Below, piece by piece: positions 33,796 through 46,159 of a stretch of 64,000 nt of DNA. The notes under the pieces are model-generated. The model was not told where the DNA came from and ran no database searches. It was given only the letters and a program-made list of their open reading frames with translations. The stretch's first letter is position 1, and each line of letters begins with the position of its first letter. A program made the position numbers and the translations under genes. Source of the DNA: Steinernema hermaphroditum (taxonomy: Eukaryota; Nematoda; Chromadorea; Rhabditida; Steinernematidae); the NCBI GenBank assembly GCA_030435675.1, contig CM059625.1, positions 18,228,001-18,292,000 on the forward strand. Direction: 5' to 3'.

Positions 33796-35064
33796 TTAAA
33801 CCATCTGACGCTGGCTATGACTGTCAGTGAAGAGTTCACTCTGGTCGTTTTCAGACGGGCTGTGATAATTCGGATTCTCGAAAGAGATTGTTTCGGCAGA
33901 GGTGCTCGGCTGCTCATCGTCCGTGAAAACCATCTGAAAATTTATGTAGCAAAAAAAAAATGATCTTGTTTTTATTGCATACTCTTTCGTTTATACCATT
34001 CCCATTTCTTTCGAGATGAGTGTGTTTATCCTCGTAGTACTTGTAGCAAGCCATAGCAGCAAATGTGCAGAAGCCGTACCATGACAGAACGAGTCCTATT
34101 ACAATCAATATGATCGTTTCCATAGGGCGGTTGGCTATAGAGCATAACATTAGCGAACATTTTAATAAAACTTACATTGATGTCCGAATACTTCTCTGAG
34201 ATTTTGAACTGGGAGGAAGATCACAGCTGCAGTCAAGCCATAAACCAAAGCAACAACAATTGTTGAAAATATTTGGTTTATAATGGCGGGAATCAACAGA
34301 TAGTGGTTCTTGTGTTTGTATGCCAAGAACATTGAGATGATTTCCAGCAAACCAATTGCTTCGCGAATCAGCTCAAGTATCGAAGTGAACTGTGAAGATG
34401 TGGTAATGGCTAGCAAAAATTCCAAAACTTCCGAGATGACTTTCAATACAATGATTATGAATACGGCTTTCTAAAATACGAGCGTACAGTAATTGCAGTC
34501 TGGAAATATGTACGCCCCCTTGAAATATGTGAAACATATTCTCCCGTCAAAACAACTTCATATCTTCTGCCAGCTTGAATAAATGAACTGTATTAGAGAA
34601 TTTGGTGGTGAGATAATGATGAATCTGTTTTTTGAGCAATGCAGTATATTATAGCATTGCCAGTATATTCTGTCAAACGCCGACCAAATAGTTCTATATG
34701 CGTTGCAATTTCAAGAAGACAAATCAAATCCATAAGCGGTCAAGCATCCAATTTCCGCATGTTAGCAATAATGTCAGCGCATACAGAAATTGAAACGCAA
34801 CATAGCAACTAAATAGTTTCGAAGCTATTGACATTTGAACTTCGGCATTTGAACTTGCGCTACGGATACCAGAGGCATGACACTGTACTGTCACTCTACA
34901 CTAATACGGATTTGATAACTGCGATAGTAGTCATTTTTTTCCTTTGGAGTAGTTGATATTTTGTTTCGGAAAACCTGATTTATGATAAGGCCAACCTCTG
35001 CATGAAGACGTCCGAAGAACACATAGTACTGAGGATGAATAAGTGCATCCCTCGGAACAGCCAT
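33796..35064 (-). CDS. Small multi-pass membrane protein (nematode four-TM type)
   Basis: Exons on the minus strand. First, near 34970-35064: MAVPRDALIHPQYYVFFGRL, then HAEVGLIIN. Second, about 34178-34472, with three hydrophobic stretches (AVFIIIVLKVISEVLEFLL; IGLLEIISMFLA; LIPAIINQIFSTIVVALVYG). Third, about 33990-34130, with one more (ETIILIVIGLVLSWYGFCTF). Last, 33796-33932, a polar cytoplasmic tail carrying an NPNYHSP sequence that resembles an NPxY endocytic signal. Four membrane spans with a short CLHV-like lead resemble nematode LAPTM4-related or DUF7027 proteins. That assignment is tentative; the exon limits are approximate. Function unknown. Confidence 0.6.
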
Positions 35065-36730
35065 GCTTCAATCTAGAAGTAAATGTTTCAAACGAAAAGA
35101 AATGTGTTTTGCAAACAAATTAGATGAACGGGGCAACGAACGTAGCGTGCTTATTAGGGAGTACTGGAAGGGAAGTGGGCCAGGGAACTGTTGACTAGTG
35201 GACTGCGCTTCTTTCTTATCTCTGGTGGCAGCGCAACGGTGTCAATCAAAATCGATGGGACCTATATCATAGCTTTTTGTGCTAAGTAATAATGAAAGAC
35301 AGACACATAAATACTTCGATGAAGGTAATTTGGATCCTTCGCCAAGGATTTACAATATGCTTATTCTACAGGAGAAGAAAATACTTGAAATATTATAATT
35401 CGCCATCTAAAGCGCCATTTCACGGCAATACTAATTGTTACCTAATTGCGTGCACACAGTTAATTTTTGTCACCGTGCCGTCCATATAGTCTGTTACTCT
35501 CTTTATCTTCGGTGCACTGTGATTTATGCAATTCGGAAAACTGTGTTAATTTAGTAAGTAGTCATGTCTTCCACCTGATGCGACTAAAATAATTCTTGAA
35601 AATCGATAAACAAACAAAATTCTTTGATAGGCCAAGGAAGTACATCACAATTTCAATAAATCGTTATTGTAACGTTCATTTATTTCCATGCTTAGAACGT
35701 TGATTAATTGTGCCATCTCTATTGAGACTGTATGCGTGTCAGATCCTCACGTCTCTAAGGGGGTCAACTTCAACTGCTCAACGGTTGTCCTCGTCCACCT
35801 CTCGCAACTCTTCTGACTCCGCTTAAACTCACTCGGCAACATTGTTGTGCTAACGACTGCGATTTACGAGCGCCCATTATTCGTAATAAAAATTACCACC
35901 CGAAAAGAGACGGGAGACAAGGCAGAAGGCCGACGGGACACAGGCGTTCCTCACCTGCTTGATTCGCGCGTTTACCTCAACGCTCACCTCTCGGGCGTCA
36001 AACGAAATGTTTACGACTTATAATGACCCTCGTAATGACCAGCACTCGAAGGCGATCGTGCGATCCGAGTAATATCGGATGAACGGCGGTCTTTCTCGCC
36101 TCCGAACAATTAGCTGCGCTGCCTGTCATGTGTGCTGAGCATTGTTCAAGCGAAATTTCAAGTGAAATTATCTTCCTGAACCTACGAAACTAGACGGTTG
36201 CGAAGAAATTCTCGAGAGAGTGGAATACTTGTTCGATTTATTTGACTCATGTTACATGCACCGTTAACCGTAATCGTTTAAAGAAAATGTAGAGTCTGTT
36301 ATCTATAAAGAGTTTTAATTAGTCTGCCACTAAGTGTAAACCGTAACACCCAGTACACTCAATGTCACTCATTAGCGGATAATTGGTTTGATTGGCGGCA
36401 GCCTACCATAAGTTTCCCAGGAAATCGGCATTAAACGAATTACTTGCATATTTGCGGCGTTGCCAGTCTAGCCATGCCCGTCTTATCTCCGTGTGGCAGA
36501 AAACACATTCCAACGATTTTATGGCCCAATTAGAGCAACCCATTTCTTGTAATACATCTGCTCTTCGCGATTCCGACTGATCCTATTTTTCGCTTCTTTC
36601 AATGGAACGAATTCGATCTGTTCTCGGTTTCTTTTAGACAACGTTTGTAACGACAGTCATTACTTTCACTGAACCGGATAACTTAGCCCACTGTACTGTT
36701 TTTGCAGGAATTATTACAGAATTCAGCAGA
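35065..36730. other. Divergent intergenic region upstream of the Wnt gene
   Basis: Separates the minus-strand membrane protein gene from the plus-strand Wnt gene, so it must contain both promoters. A more GC-rich, non-repetitive block lies at about 35740-36130. No coding exon was recognised and no repeat family found elsewhere in the window was seen. Confidence 0.4.
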
Positions 36731-38606
36731 ATGTTTACCATATATTTTTTCTCATTTTCATTATGGCTTCACTCTATATATGGTCATGAGTACAACTGGT
36801 TGTAAGTGGTTGTTGCCTAGCATTGTAACACGCTTTTCCTGTAGATCTCTCGCAATGTCCTCATCATCATACTATTCTCCAAAACACAGAGCAGCACATA
36901 CATTGGACAAAAACAATTACCGGCTACTATGTGATCGACTTCCGGGTTTGAATCCTGTCCAAAAAACAATGTGTGAACAGGTGAGCCACTTACATATAGA
37001 CGCAGTGTGTAGTTTAAAAAGCACATGCTTCAAGTAACATTTAAAAAATTATTACGTTATTTGCGCTCTTTCACATTAAGTGATTCACCTAACATTGTTT
37101 TGTGCACAAGAGTAACGTCTTGGACGCATACGAAAAAATCTGAGACATTGTCATATCTTTTCAGCATCCTTTGGCAATGCCCTCCGTCGCCCGTGGTGCT
37201 CGTGATTCGTTGTACGAATGCCAGATGAAGTTCAAAAACGAAAGGTGAGCGTAACATATCCTATTTGACTAAATGACTAAAACGTATATTAGATGGAACT
37301 GCTCTGAGAGATTCGAAGTTCACAACAATACGGTGAACGGCAACTTTCATCAAGATTTGCTAGGAACTACTATTCGAGCAGGTATATGTTGTAAATATAG
37401 CAACGTGACTAAATAGTTGACCGTTAGGAAACAAGGAAACTGCATTTTTGTATGCGATCACCAGTGCAGGAATTGTGCACGCAATCACGCGTGGATGCAG
37501 CACAGGAAATCTAACTGTTTGCGGATGCGACAACCAACCTGGGAATCAAAGATATACTGAAGTGGTGAGTGACCGTTTCAGAACATTAAACGGGACAACG
37601 TGCATATTCGAACAGCACACGTGTAATGAGTGAGTAACCACCAGGATGTGGTAGTTAAAAACTGAAAACGTATAGTTTTTTCCAGTAATTGGATTTAAGG
37701 AGCCTACAACTGCTGCTGGAAAAAATCAAAATCAATTCACTTGGGACGGTTGCTCGGATGATGCCGCCTTTGGTGTACGATTTGCACGAGAATTTCTAGA
37801 CAAGTACGAGAAGCAGCAATTTGCTGCCACACATGACGTCAGCCATCTTATGAATTTGCATAACAATTTCGTTGGTCGTGAGGTTGCTACATTTAATGTG
37901 TCCGGTGGCCATTATGTTTAATTAAGGCAATCACGCAAAATATGCGGAAGCACTGTCGTTGTCACGGCGTAAGTGGATCATGCGAATTCAAAACCTGTTG
38001 GCTGCAAATGCCGAAGTTCAGCGAAGTCGGAGAAATGCTGAAGCAACGATATAACCATTTTGCCGTACAGGTATTCTAGTCATGATACGGTTTTCACACT
38101 ATCATATTGAGGTCGCCAAGAGAGCTAAGAAGAAGCTCCGAAGAAAAGAGCGAAGCGAAAGGAAAATTCCGCTCAGAGGGAACGAAATTGCGTACATCAA
38201 TCGATCTCCAAGCTACTGTGAAAGGAACGACAAGTTGGGTCAGTTTCGGCATGTGGAATATGTGCACTTCTGTAGTGTGATAATGATATGAGTAAGCTCA
38301 GTAGCATTTCACTGCATAACGGATCACAATCGTGAAACACACGACATTTAGGGGTTACCGTTTGAGTATACGTTTATTTTGCATGTAACAGACAGTGTTA
38401 ACTGTTTAGGAATTTATGGTACACGAGGAAGAGAATGCAATCAAACCTCACTGAGTAGCGATAGCTGCGATTTGTTGTGTTGTGGTCGAGGTTATGACAC
38501 ACGCGAAGTGCGAAGAACTGTCCAATGTCACTGCAAATTCGTGTGGTGCTGCCACGTCAAGTGCAAAGAATGTACGGAAAATGTGCTCGTTCACACATGC
38601 AAGTAG
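36731..38606 (+). CDS. Wnt family secreted signalling ligand
   Basis: Lipid-modified secreted ligand for Frizzled receptors. Nine exons: 36731-36801, 36845-36980, 37165-37244, 37293-37381, 37428-37564, about 37676-37882, 37927-38070, 38112-38238, 38410-38606. They sum to 396 codons, a normal Wnt length. The start gives a signal peptide ([18 protein letters not shown]). Family motifs: [55 protein letters not shown], the palmitoylation-site block [15 protein letters not shown], then [20 protein letters not shown] and [15 protein letters not shown], ending HTCK. The Ser in HGVSGSC is present. The exact Wnt subfamily is not resolved. The exon 6 acceptor is unclear: the best-looking site (ttttccag) puts a stop in frame, so an upstream TATAG or downstream TTTAAG site is needed. 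Confidence 0.93.
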
Positions 38607-38679
38607 CACGTGGAAGTTGATCCTTCAGGACGTTTTTCGATGTTATTTATAATTCTCTTACGATTTACTGCATTTTCCT

Positions 38680-38685
38680 AATAAA
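38680..38685 (+). other. Poly(A) signal of the Wnt gene
   Basis: AATAAA 74 bp after the Wnt stop codon and only 28 bp before the stop codon of the convergent GT43 gene, so the 3' UTRs of the two genes must overlap. Confidence 0.55.
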
Positions 38686-38712
38686 GCTTTACGAAGATGA
38701 TACGACTTGAGA

Positions 38713-40000
38713 TCATTCAATGTCAAAACCGTGTAAGTCCTGCTTTTTCTTATCGTACTTGAACTGTGTCGTTTTTGTGTGCCAGACAACTAGCTCCTTT
38801 TTCCTGTTCGGTTCCTAAAATTACTGCTGTTTCTCCATAGGCGTACGAAAACGTACCACGTCGAAACCAAAGGGCTCCAGTTCTTGCGGTTTGAGCCCTA
38901 AATCTTCTAGAAAACAAGTTTCTGGAGCGCCCCCGCCCCGCTTGCAGCTCGTTCCAAATACAGCCGTCGAACTGCAAAGCATATTTCTTCGGACTCCTAC
39001 ACCAAATATTACACTCACTTTCTGATGACATCTAGCGAAACCGCAAAGCCAGCCATGTCGGTCGCAAATTTTCGCGCCTTATTCCACACGACATCCCAGC
39101 CAACGACCGTTCCATTTTCAACTCTCGGTGTCTCTACAAGTTGGCCACCAACTAGTCCTGGAAATTAATAACATAAGCTTCACGAAATCCTACCAAAAGC
39201 TAGGTTTTAGGTATTAAAGCTGAGAGCTTACTTATGCAGGGTGACCCGGAATATTTGTTCATTGTGGGCGATCCTCCAATATCACCAATTCTAGCACAGT
39301 TTAAATCTAATCATCCCGTCGCCTAAAGGTGCCGTCGCCCAGCTATTTCATACCGCAATTTATAAAAAAAAATTTACGAAATACAAGATAATTATCTACC
39401 TTTACTAAACTGTGGTACCTGTCATTTTCATTTCACACACCATTACTTTGTGTGGGTCAGCCCGCTTCTGGTTTTAAGTGGCTTCCTATGCTATATTGCA
39501 ATTTTAATAGATTATTAAACATAAATACCAACCAACTGCCCAGACGCCTGCTTTCTTCACGTTGCGAATGAAATCATTGAAAAGTCGAATGTCATAGGCG
39601 TTATCGTCGTCGCCGAAATACACGACCGAGTGTTTACTATTGCGGACGGCTTCATATGAACGATTTCCGCGTAAGAATTCGAGAGCTACATCGCGCTGAT
39701 ACCAACCTCGTTCTGAAAAGTACTGTTTATTAGTTAGTAAGCAAACAAAACGTTACTGGGATATCCGGGCTTCGTCTTCACGGCAAGATATGTACACGAA
39801 ATGCCCGTTCTGTTCAGGAGCCGCTCTACTGTCGGCACTTTTAGGTTTCCATCTTCAATAAGAATCCAATGAACATTTTCGACAAGAGCTAACGTGTTCG
39901 CCATGCGGGTGAGATCAGGAAGGCGCGTTGAGCGACGATAGGTGGGTGTAATAACTATTATGCGAGCAAAATATCGCGTAGGAACGAAGTTAGCCATCGC
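38713..40000 (-). CDS. Beta-1,3-glucuronyltransferase-type enzyme (GT43), catalytic part
   Basis: Golgi glycosyltransferase family 43, which includes the glucuronyltransferases that build the proteoglycan linker. Minus-strand exons give FARIIVITPTYRRSTRLPDL, ANTLALVENVHWILIEDGN, then ERGWYQRDVALEFLRGNRSY, the DXD metal site in VVYFGDDDNAYDIRLF, KKAGVWAVG, LVGGQLVETPRVENG, GFAVSLDVIRK, CKRGGGAPETCFLEDLGL, LEPFGFDV, and the C-terminal ELVVWHTKTTQFKYDKK before the stop at 38713. DXD, the ELEP-like segment and the VWHTKT ending all fit the family. The acceptor Glu region is present. One intron near 39000 would be only about 32 nt, read as gtgagtg...cgaag. The N-terminal membrane anchor is probably on separate upstream exons (see 41877-42260). 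Confidence 0.87.
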
Positions 40001-41876
40001 GTATCGTCCTTCTGATCTAAATTGTACAAAATATTAGGTCACTGCATCTTGAATTCCTGACAATTTCAATGACCGTTTGGTGGACTGACCACGAACATTT
40101 CATAAAAGGTATCTCGGGTTCGCATGTGTAGTCAATGGCTGTTGAGCAGCGGTTAATAAGGCTTCTCTCTTTATATAACTAACTATTTAAGTTTATAACC
40201 GTAAAATATTGTGCTATTTTCGCCTTTTAGTCGGAATCGAAGTGTTTCTTCACAGTATCATAGCCTTTCAGATAATGCGCATTATAGTCAGGTAGGACTA
40301 AGTATATTGCGATAAAAAGCTGTTGTAGATGTGACTTAAAGCACATTCGGTGTCGCGGAGTGGTATTCTATGTAGTTTCCCGGGTCACTTTTTCCATATA
40401 CCGGGTAAAATGAAAGTTTACAAACCGTTTTTCTTTGTAAGTTTTCCAATTTTGACATTGCGTTTGGATATTTGAATCGTTTGTGGAACAATTTAGAAGG
40501 TGATGAAGAGCCCACTACGTCATCTGAGGAGGGCATGAGACCATATTTCGAAAAACAACATGTTCGAGTATTGTCGGACGTTTTCACAAGAGATTTATTT
40601 ATTTTTCACAAGAGATTGATTTACTTGTATGTTAGCCTGATTGCAGATTGAAGTGAAGCGAATCTTTTATATGTTGTCCGCCATTAACTGTTCTCTAGAA
40701 ATTCATTCGAATGAAATTTCAATAAAATATTGTTTGTTCAATGCGTTTCTAACCTTTTATAGTCTAGATAAAAATTTCCATGCTTCACTGGGAAAGTAAA
40801 AGAGTCCCTTCGGCATTAACCAAGTTGGGAAGAAGCTGACCATTTCTATCCTCCCATGCCGTTCGAATCACTTTTAATCACTTATCCGACTTTCGTTCAT
40901 TCCTTGTGTTAGGCAATTAGCAGAAGATGACCAGGAAAAGTTTTCCTATACGCTATACAACGTGGATCAAACGGCATGTGAGGAATTATCTTGTCAGCTT
41001 CTTGTTAACTTCATGATAGTATGCTGAAGAGATTTTTTTACTTACCAGTGACGGATGACGAAGGCTTCTCGGATTATTCTGCCCATTATTTGTGGTTATT
41101 TAAATGCCTAACATAGTCTGACCCTTATCATCAGCTCAACCCTGTGCAAAAAAATCATGAGAACGGACGCGCAATACGAACAAGCTCGCGCTCAATGCAT
41201 CGATTTAACAGAGCAGTGGCTAAATGTCAAGCAAACGGGTCGGAATGACACCCAGCGAGACAACACACAGGAGCGGTCGTGGTGAGACCTGCACAGTTCG
41301 AGAATAACGGTCATTGCGTGTGGTCAAATACGCAACAGTTTTCATAAAAACCTCAAATAAAAAAACATGTCGTTTAGTCACCTTCTGCCCTATACAACCT
41401 TTTGGAAACGCCCCAATTTAAAAAACGTAGAGATACCTTTTTCGATATCTTCGGAATTTTTTCTGGCTATGGACATCTATTTGTTAGCTATACATAATTA
41501 ATTCAACTCATCGGCTGTTGCATGCAATCCCGTATGGAGCTCTTTAAACATTACAAGTTCCTGATGCACAAGTGGCACGTATTAAAAATGAGGAGATCAT
41601 CGATATTAAGAATAAAGAGAAGGAGAAGAAAATATCAAGCATAAAAAAAAGATGGCAACAATTAGCTGTGGCGAGCGAATAACTGACGGCCATACTGTAC
41701 TTGTCCATTGTGTCCTGGCTGTAAGCATCGGCATATTACAAAAAGTTTCCAACATCTGCCATTTAACATGCAATGATCCCATAATACTGGCACTAATCAA
41801 GTAAATTGGAATTTAATTTCATCTGATTTCGAGGAGTTTTCCTTATATAAATGAATCTATGATAATTCAAACCAAC
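40001..41876. other. Probable long intron or spacer of the GT43 gene
   Basis: Mostly AT-rich sequence without repeats. A minus-strand open frame at 40336-40587 (KLENLQRKTVCKLSFYPVYG) might be a stem-region exon of the glycosyltransferase, but I could not link it by splice phase. Otherwise I see nothing coding. Confidence 0.3.
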
Positions 41877-42260
41877 CTGTATATAGTGATCTGAATAATC
41901 GTCACGGTGAGAAGGAAGAACAAAAATGCGAGCAAATGAAGCAACGACTGTGCTTTTCGGGCTTGTCTTAAAAAGTTGATTCGGCATTTTTGCATGACAA
42001 TGGTGACTGAAAAATACATGTATATGTCCTAGTTTATGAAACATTCAAGAGGAAAGTGGCTTTACTACTAAAAACCAACGGCTCGATTTTATGGAAGACT
42101 TCAGCCATACCTGCGTCACCCACTGATTTCGAAGAGTTCTCATTCGGCAAAGCAGGGCAATATTTGTTCCAGTCTTCCTTCAGCAGCGGTTCCACTTCGG
42201 CACAAAAAGATTTGGATGGCGACGGCGTTTTTGATTCACGCACTGAAGAATAGTCATACG
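41877..42260 (-). CDS. Candidate 5' exons of a type II membrane protein, possibly the GT43 gene
   Basis: A minus-strand exon at 41877 to about 42008 encodes MQKCRINFLRQARKAQSLLH followed by LLAFLFFLLTVTIIQITIYR: a basic cytoplasmic lead and one membrane span, the standard Golgi type II anchor. It is bounded by tttttcag and a gttgg donor. An upstream exon (about 42105-42239; RESKTPSPSKSFCAEVEPLL) can be spliced to it in phase. The next recognisable minus-strand exons downstream are those of the glucuronyltransferase, which lacks its own anchor. The link is inference, and the start codon is not settled. Confidence 0.45.
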
Positions 42261-42639
42261 TGAACAATTCCCAGTTAACACAGCATTTATGGGATTAGCG
42301 CGTATTGGGTGTGCAAAAAAAAAAGCTTTACCAGCATGATCAAATATGGCACAATGCAGCATGGTAACAAAACACTCACCATAGAGAACTGTAGGTTCGT
42401 TTCCGTGAACCAGTTTCCCTTCCCAAGGCACCCAGCGTCTATAGACATTCCCCTTGTGCGCGCTGCACAAATTGATTACAATTATGACGGTGCACCGTCG
42501 GACTCGTGCGTGACAGGTACGGCACATCAAGTGAGCATATTTACAAAAGAAATGCTGACTAAGAAGTATATCTGCCAGAGAAGTAGTAAATTAAACAGCT
42601 TGAGTAAATGGTGATCTAAACAACTTAGGCACCGTTTTA

Positions 42640-43457
42640 TTAGGTTGATGCAAAAGAAATGTCGATCATGTTGATTTTGTTCTTTCTTTCATTATAATAA
42701 GTTTCTGTATGACATGATTAATAGTTCTTGTAGAGCTTGCACTCGCGCATCGTTTGATATATATTCCGTCCCGCTGGCCCTTTTCTAATTAACACAAAAT
42801 TTTACGCTAAACATAATCGAGAAAAAGTGCCCAGTGCGGATTTGCACACCACACAACTTCAAACAAGGCAGGTTTCCTGCCTAATTTCACAGTGGCCTGT
42901 GTTCAGTGCTGGACGGAGATGTCCCATTCGAACGCATATGCGAGCGGTGGGTCCAGCGATTCTGAGATGGAGGTAAGTGCTTTAAAGGCGAAACACATGG
43001 AAAACGTCCCACATTTTTGGGTAACGCAGCATAAAAAGAGGTTTTTGAGCTGAATCCGAAGGCAACCTGCTCGAGAACTCACGACAGCGTTTGTGAACGT
43101 TAATTAATCAACCATTATGAGACGCTTGAATGCCATTTGAAAGACCAATAGGTGTAAAAAAAGGGTCGTTGTAGTCAGATGGCCCGAAAATGGTAGTGGA
43201 AATCAGGGGGGCAAAATGTACAAAAAATCAACAACAATCACTATGATTGGAATCCTCCTTCGCAATATCAAGGATAGTTGTTTGACCGCCTTATAGCACA
43301 GACATCGCTCCACCTGGCATTCACTCTCTACATGGACATATGCGACAACTCGTGAATACTAATGGTGAATGTCTTTTGGGTTCAGCTTTTGACTATTATA
43401 CTTTCATGATCAATTTTCTTTCTAACAAAAATCGACATTTCTTTTGCATCAACCTAA
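42640..43457. mobile_element. Mariner-type MITE with perfect 27-bp inverted ends
   Basis: 818 bp flanked by TA on both sides (42638-42639 and 43458-43459). Both ends begin TTAGGTTGATGCAAAAGAAA and match for 27 bp without a mismatch. The sequence resembles the ends of known mariner MITEs such as human MADE1. A fragment near 42900-42965 (DGDVPFERICERWVQRF in one frame) resembles the N-terminal region of a mariner transposase, but there is no long open frame. The perfect ends suggest a fairly recent insertion. Confidence 0.82.
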
Positions 43458-43459
43458 TA

Positions 43460-46150
43460 GTTTAGCAAAGACCACAGCAACAAAGGGTTTCCGGAGCAAA
43501 TCGAAATTCGGCTTCCGCAAGCACCTTTACAAATGTTTTACCATTTCTGTTCATTAAACAAACGGATAGTTGAAACGCTCGTGAGCCACAATTTCATGTA
43601 GCACCACCTTACGTAAACCTGAGGAACTTACTGTTAATGAAAAATAATTACAGGAGAGTAGTGCAGCCTGATCCGTCGCATACGCTTACTCTGTAATGGA
43701 AACAGTGCATATATGTACATCCAAGCGTTATACATTGCATGCGTTCTTTTATCTCACAAAAGCATCACGCATTCGATTATATCGCTAGCTGCTACCAGCG
43801 TCTGTAACAAGCATAATAACCAGAACAAGAAATATTCTATCTCGAACAAAAATTACGTTTGTCTAGACATATTAGTTTATCGCATGTGGCTGAAGTTTAG
43901 CCGGCCTATAACCTTGGAACAAAAACTAGTCCATTACCCTTCGAAGATCCGTTATTACTTTTGGTTGGAAAAGTTGTATTTGAAGAACATTGCCCTGGAA
44001 AATTAGTTATCACCCATCTACGCGGTTCCCAAATGCGAATTTGTTTGAAACGAGTAGTAAACGCATTTGAAGGATGACACCTCATTACAATGACCACTGT
44101 CAGTAAGTCGGCGCGCGGTCACGCGCTCGAGTTTTGACCGTTTGTTCCCGTTTATGATGTCTGCGCACGGTCAACATCCACCGCCCTCTCAGTAGCTCTC
44201 AATTGTCAACGTAACTGCAATGAATATTTAGTTGATGGAGCTTTGGAGAACTACTCATATACACAGAACACTTTCAAGGGTATCGAGGTACGCTTTGCAA
44301 GCTTTCGTGACTGTATGTATACTTCAACACAGGTAATTTAGTAGAAAATTGAGGCAAATAACTGCGCAAGCGATAGCAAAGCTTCGCCAGGTTGAGGTAA
44401 AATGATGCGTGAGACAGTTGACTCTATCAGAGTACGATGTTTCCAAGTGAATTGCATGCAACTCGAAGTGGTTTTGCCTAGCAACTCTTTTTTTGAGCTG
44501 GCAATCCGCATGATGTCCTTTGCCTGGATGCTAAGTCAACATACTGACAACAAAAATCATTAACGCGTAGGGGAACTTGTTGTGTCGATGACCAGTTCCG
44601 CTAAAGGTCATTAACTTCAAATCGCAGCAATACCTAGAACCTGCAAAAGGGAGTCACGTTGCATGCAACACGTACCAGTGCGCACCAAAATGTTAGAGTG
44701 CAGCGAAAGAGATCGCAATCTATCTTTAAGGTAAAGTGTAAAGGACGCAAAACGCCGAGCGCAACAAATATCGCTGACGGTGTTCCAATAATTGCTCAAA
44801 ATCAAATTCTTAATATTAGTGGAAGACACGATAGAATAGCAGAAACACATACAGTGCGCTACTGAACCACAGACGCATCCTACTAAAACGGTGTTTCTCC
44901 GTACAACCACTTTTAAAAAACACGGGACATACCAGCGGAAAACGCGTTTCAAAAGACATAAGATGTGTCTGGGTAACAAACGTGGATTGACGCCAAGCTA
45001 GACATATCGGATTTAAACTCAAAGAATCAGACTCAGCAAGTCAAGAAATAAGCGTCGCAGAAAATAGAACACCAAAAGAGCACGAAAAATAACCTCCTCC
45101 AGCGAGTCCATCTGCCATTCTGCACCGGTTGATTTAGACAAAGACAATACTCTTTTTAAAAGCGCGCTTTCCATTATCCATATCTCCCCGGTTAAGGACA
45201 GTTATGCCAAAATAGTACTCCAGGTAATCTAGTAATCAAAAAATAGTAATCAAAGCCTTGCGAAAATCGGAAGACATTGTACGATTCGATTTCAAAATAA
45301 CGAAACAACAGTCCTGCCAACCGCCGAAAGCCTTCCACGCATGTGATGATCTGATTTTTATAAAAACTCACTTTTACAGTATATATTGAGGTGAGCGCTC
45401 GTGCGTCACCGATGGTTTTTGGTTGGTCCGAAAACCTGTTATCGGGCGACAGGTATTTGTTACCTGGGCGACAAGACAGGCAGGACTTCGTTTCGAATTC
45501 GAGACGAAAAATATTACGAGCACATTTACTTTTTCACTTTTTTGAGGTTAAACTTAAAACTTGTGACTCTAGTGAGATCAAACCGCAAGAAGGCGATATC
45601 GCCTTAAATCAAACCAGTCCTAAAAGCTCAAACTTTCTAGAGGGGTCGTGACATTATGAAACTGTACTGTCTACATAACCGCGTCCACCAGGTCAACATC
45701 ATAACGTAGTAAGAACTGCAGTGAAAAGTACCGTTGCGCAAAGTGCGTCTAGTGAGTTTTATCCTTTCACCACAAGTGACAATGCGAGAACCAACAGGAA
45801 AGTATACTTTTGTGCATTGCGACTGACGGAAGCGCGTCCGGTGAGAGCGAATTGAGTGGCGAAAGAAAAGGGACGAATCAGGCGGAAAACCGACCGGTTA
45901 TGAATCTTTGTGGTAACGTTCGTTCAACTATAGAAATTTGTATTAGGACATTATAGGGTATAATACATTGCAATTTCCACGCTGATGCAAAAACATGAGC
46001 ATGCGTGCGTGCTAAATAATTTAACGGAAAATTACATAAACTATATAAAAAGCTAATATCTATTCTCGTGATTCCTGAGGGTTTAATTTTGCACTTCACC
46101 ATTTTTATGTACAACTTCAGTCCACTTTATGGCCATCATCTGAATTCCTC
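43460..46150. other. Gene-poor region
   Basis: Open frames here are short and lack domain content. No exon chain with consistent splice phases was found on either strand. No clear copy of the repeat families was seen except at its right edge. Confidence 0.4.
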
Positions 46151-46159
46151 GTTCTTAGA

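Noticed and set aside
38821..39031. Apparent frameshift in the GT43 gene, because two frames both look family-like near 38930-38990
   Set aside because: A 32-nt intron ending CGAAG lets a single frame (KNMLCSSTAVFGTSCKRGGG) run on to the C-terminus, so no frameshift is required.
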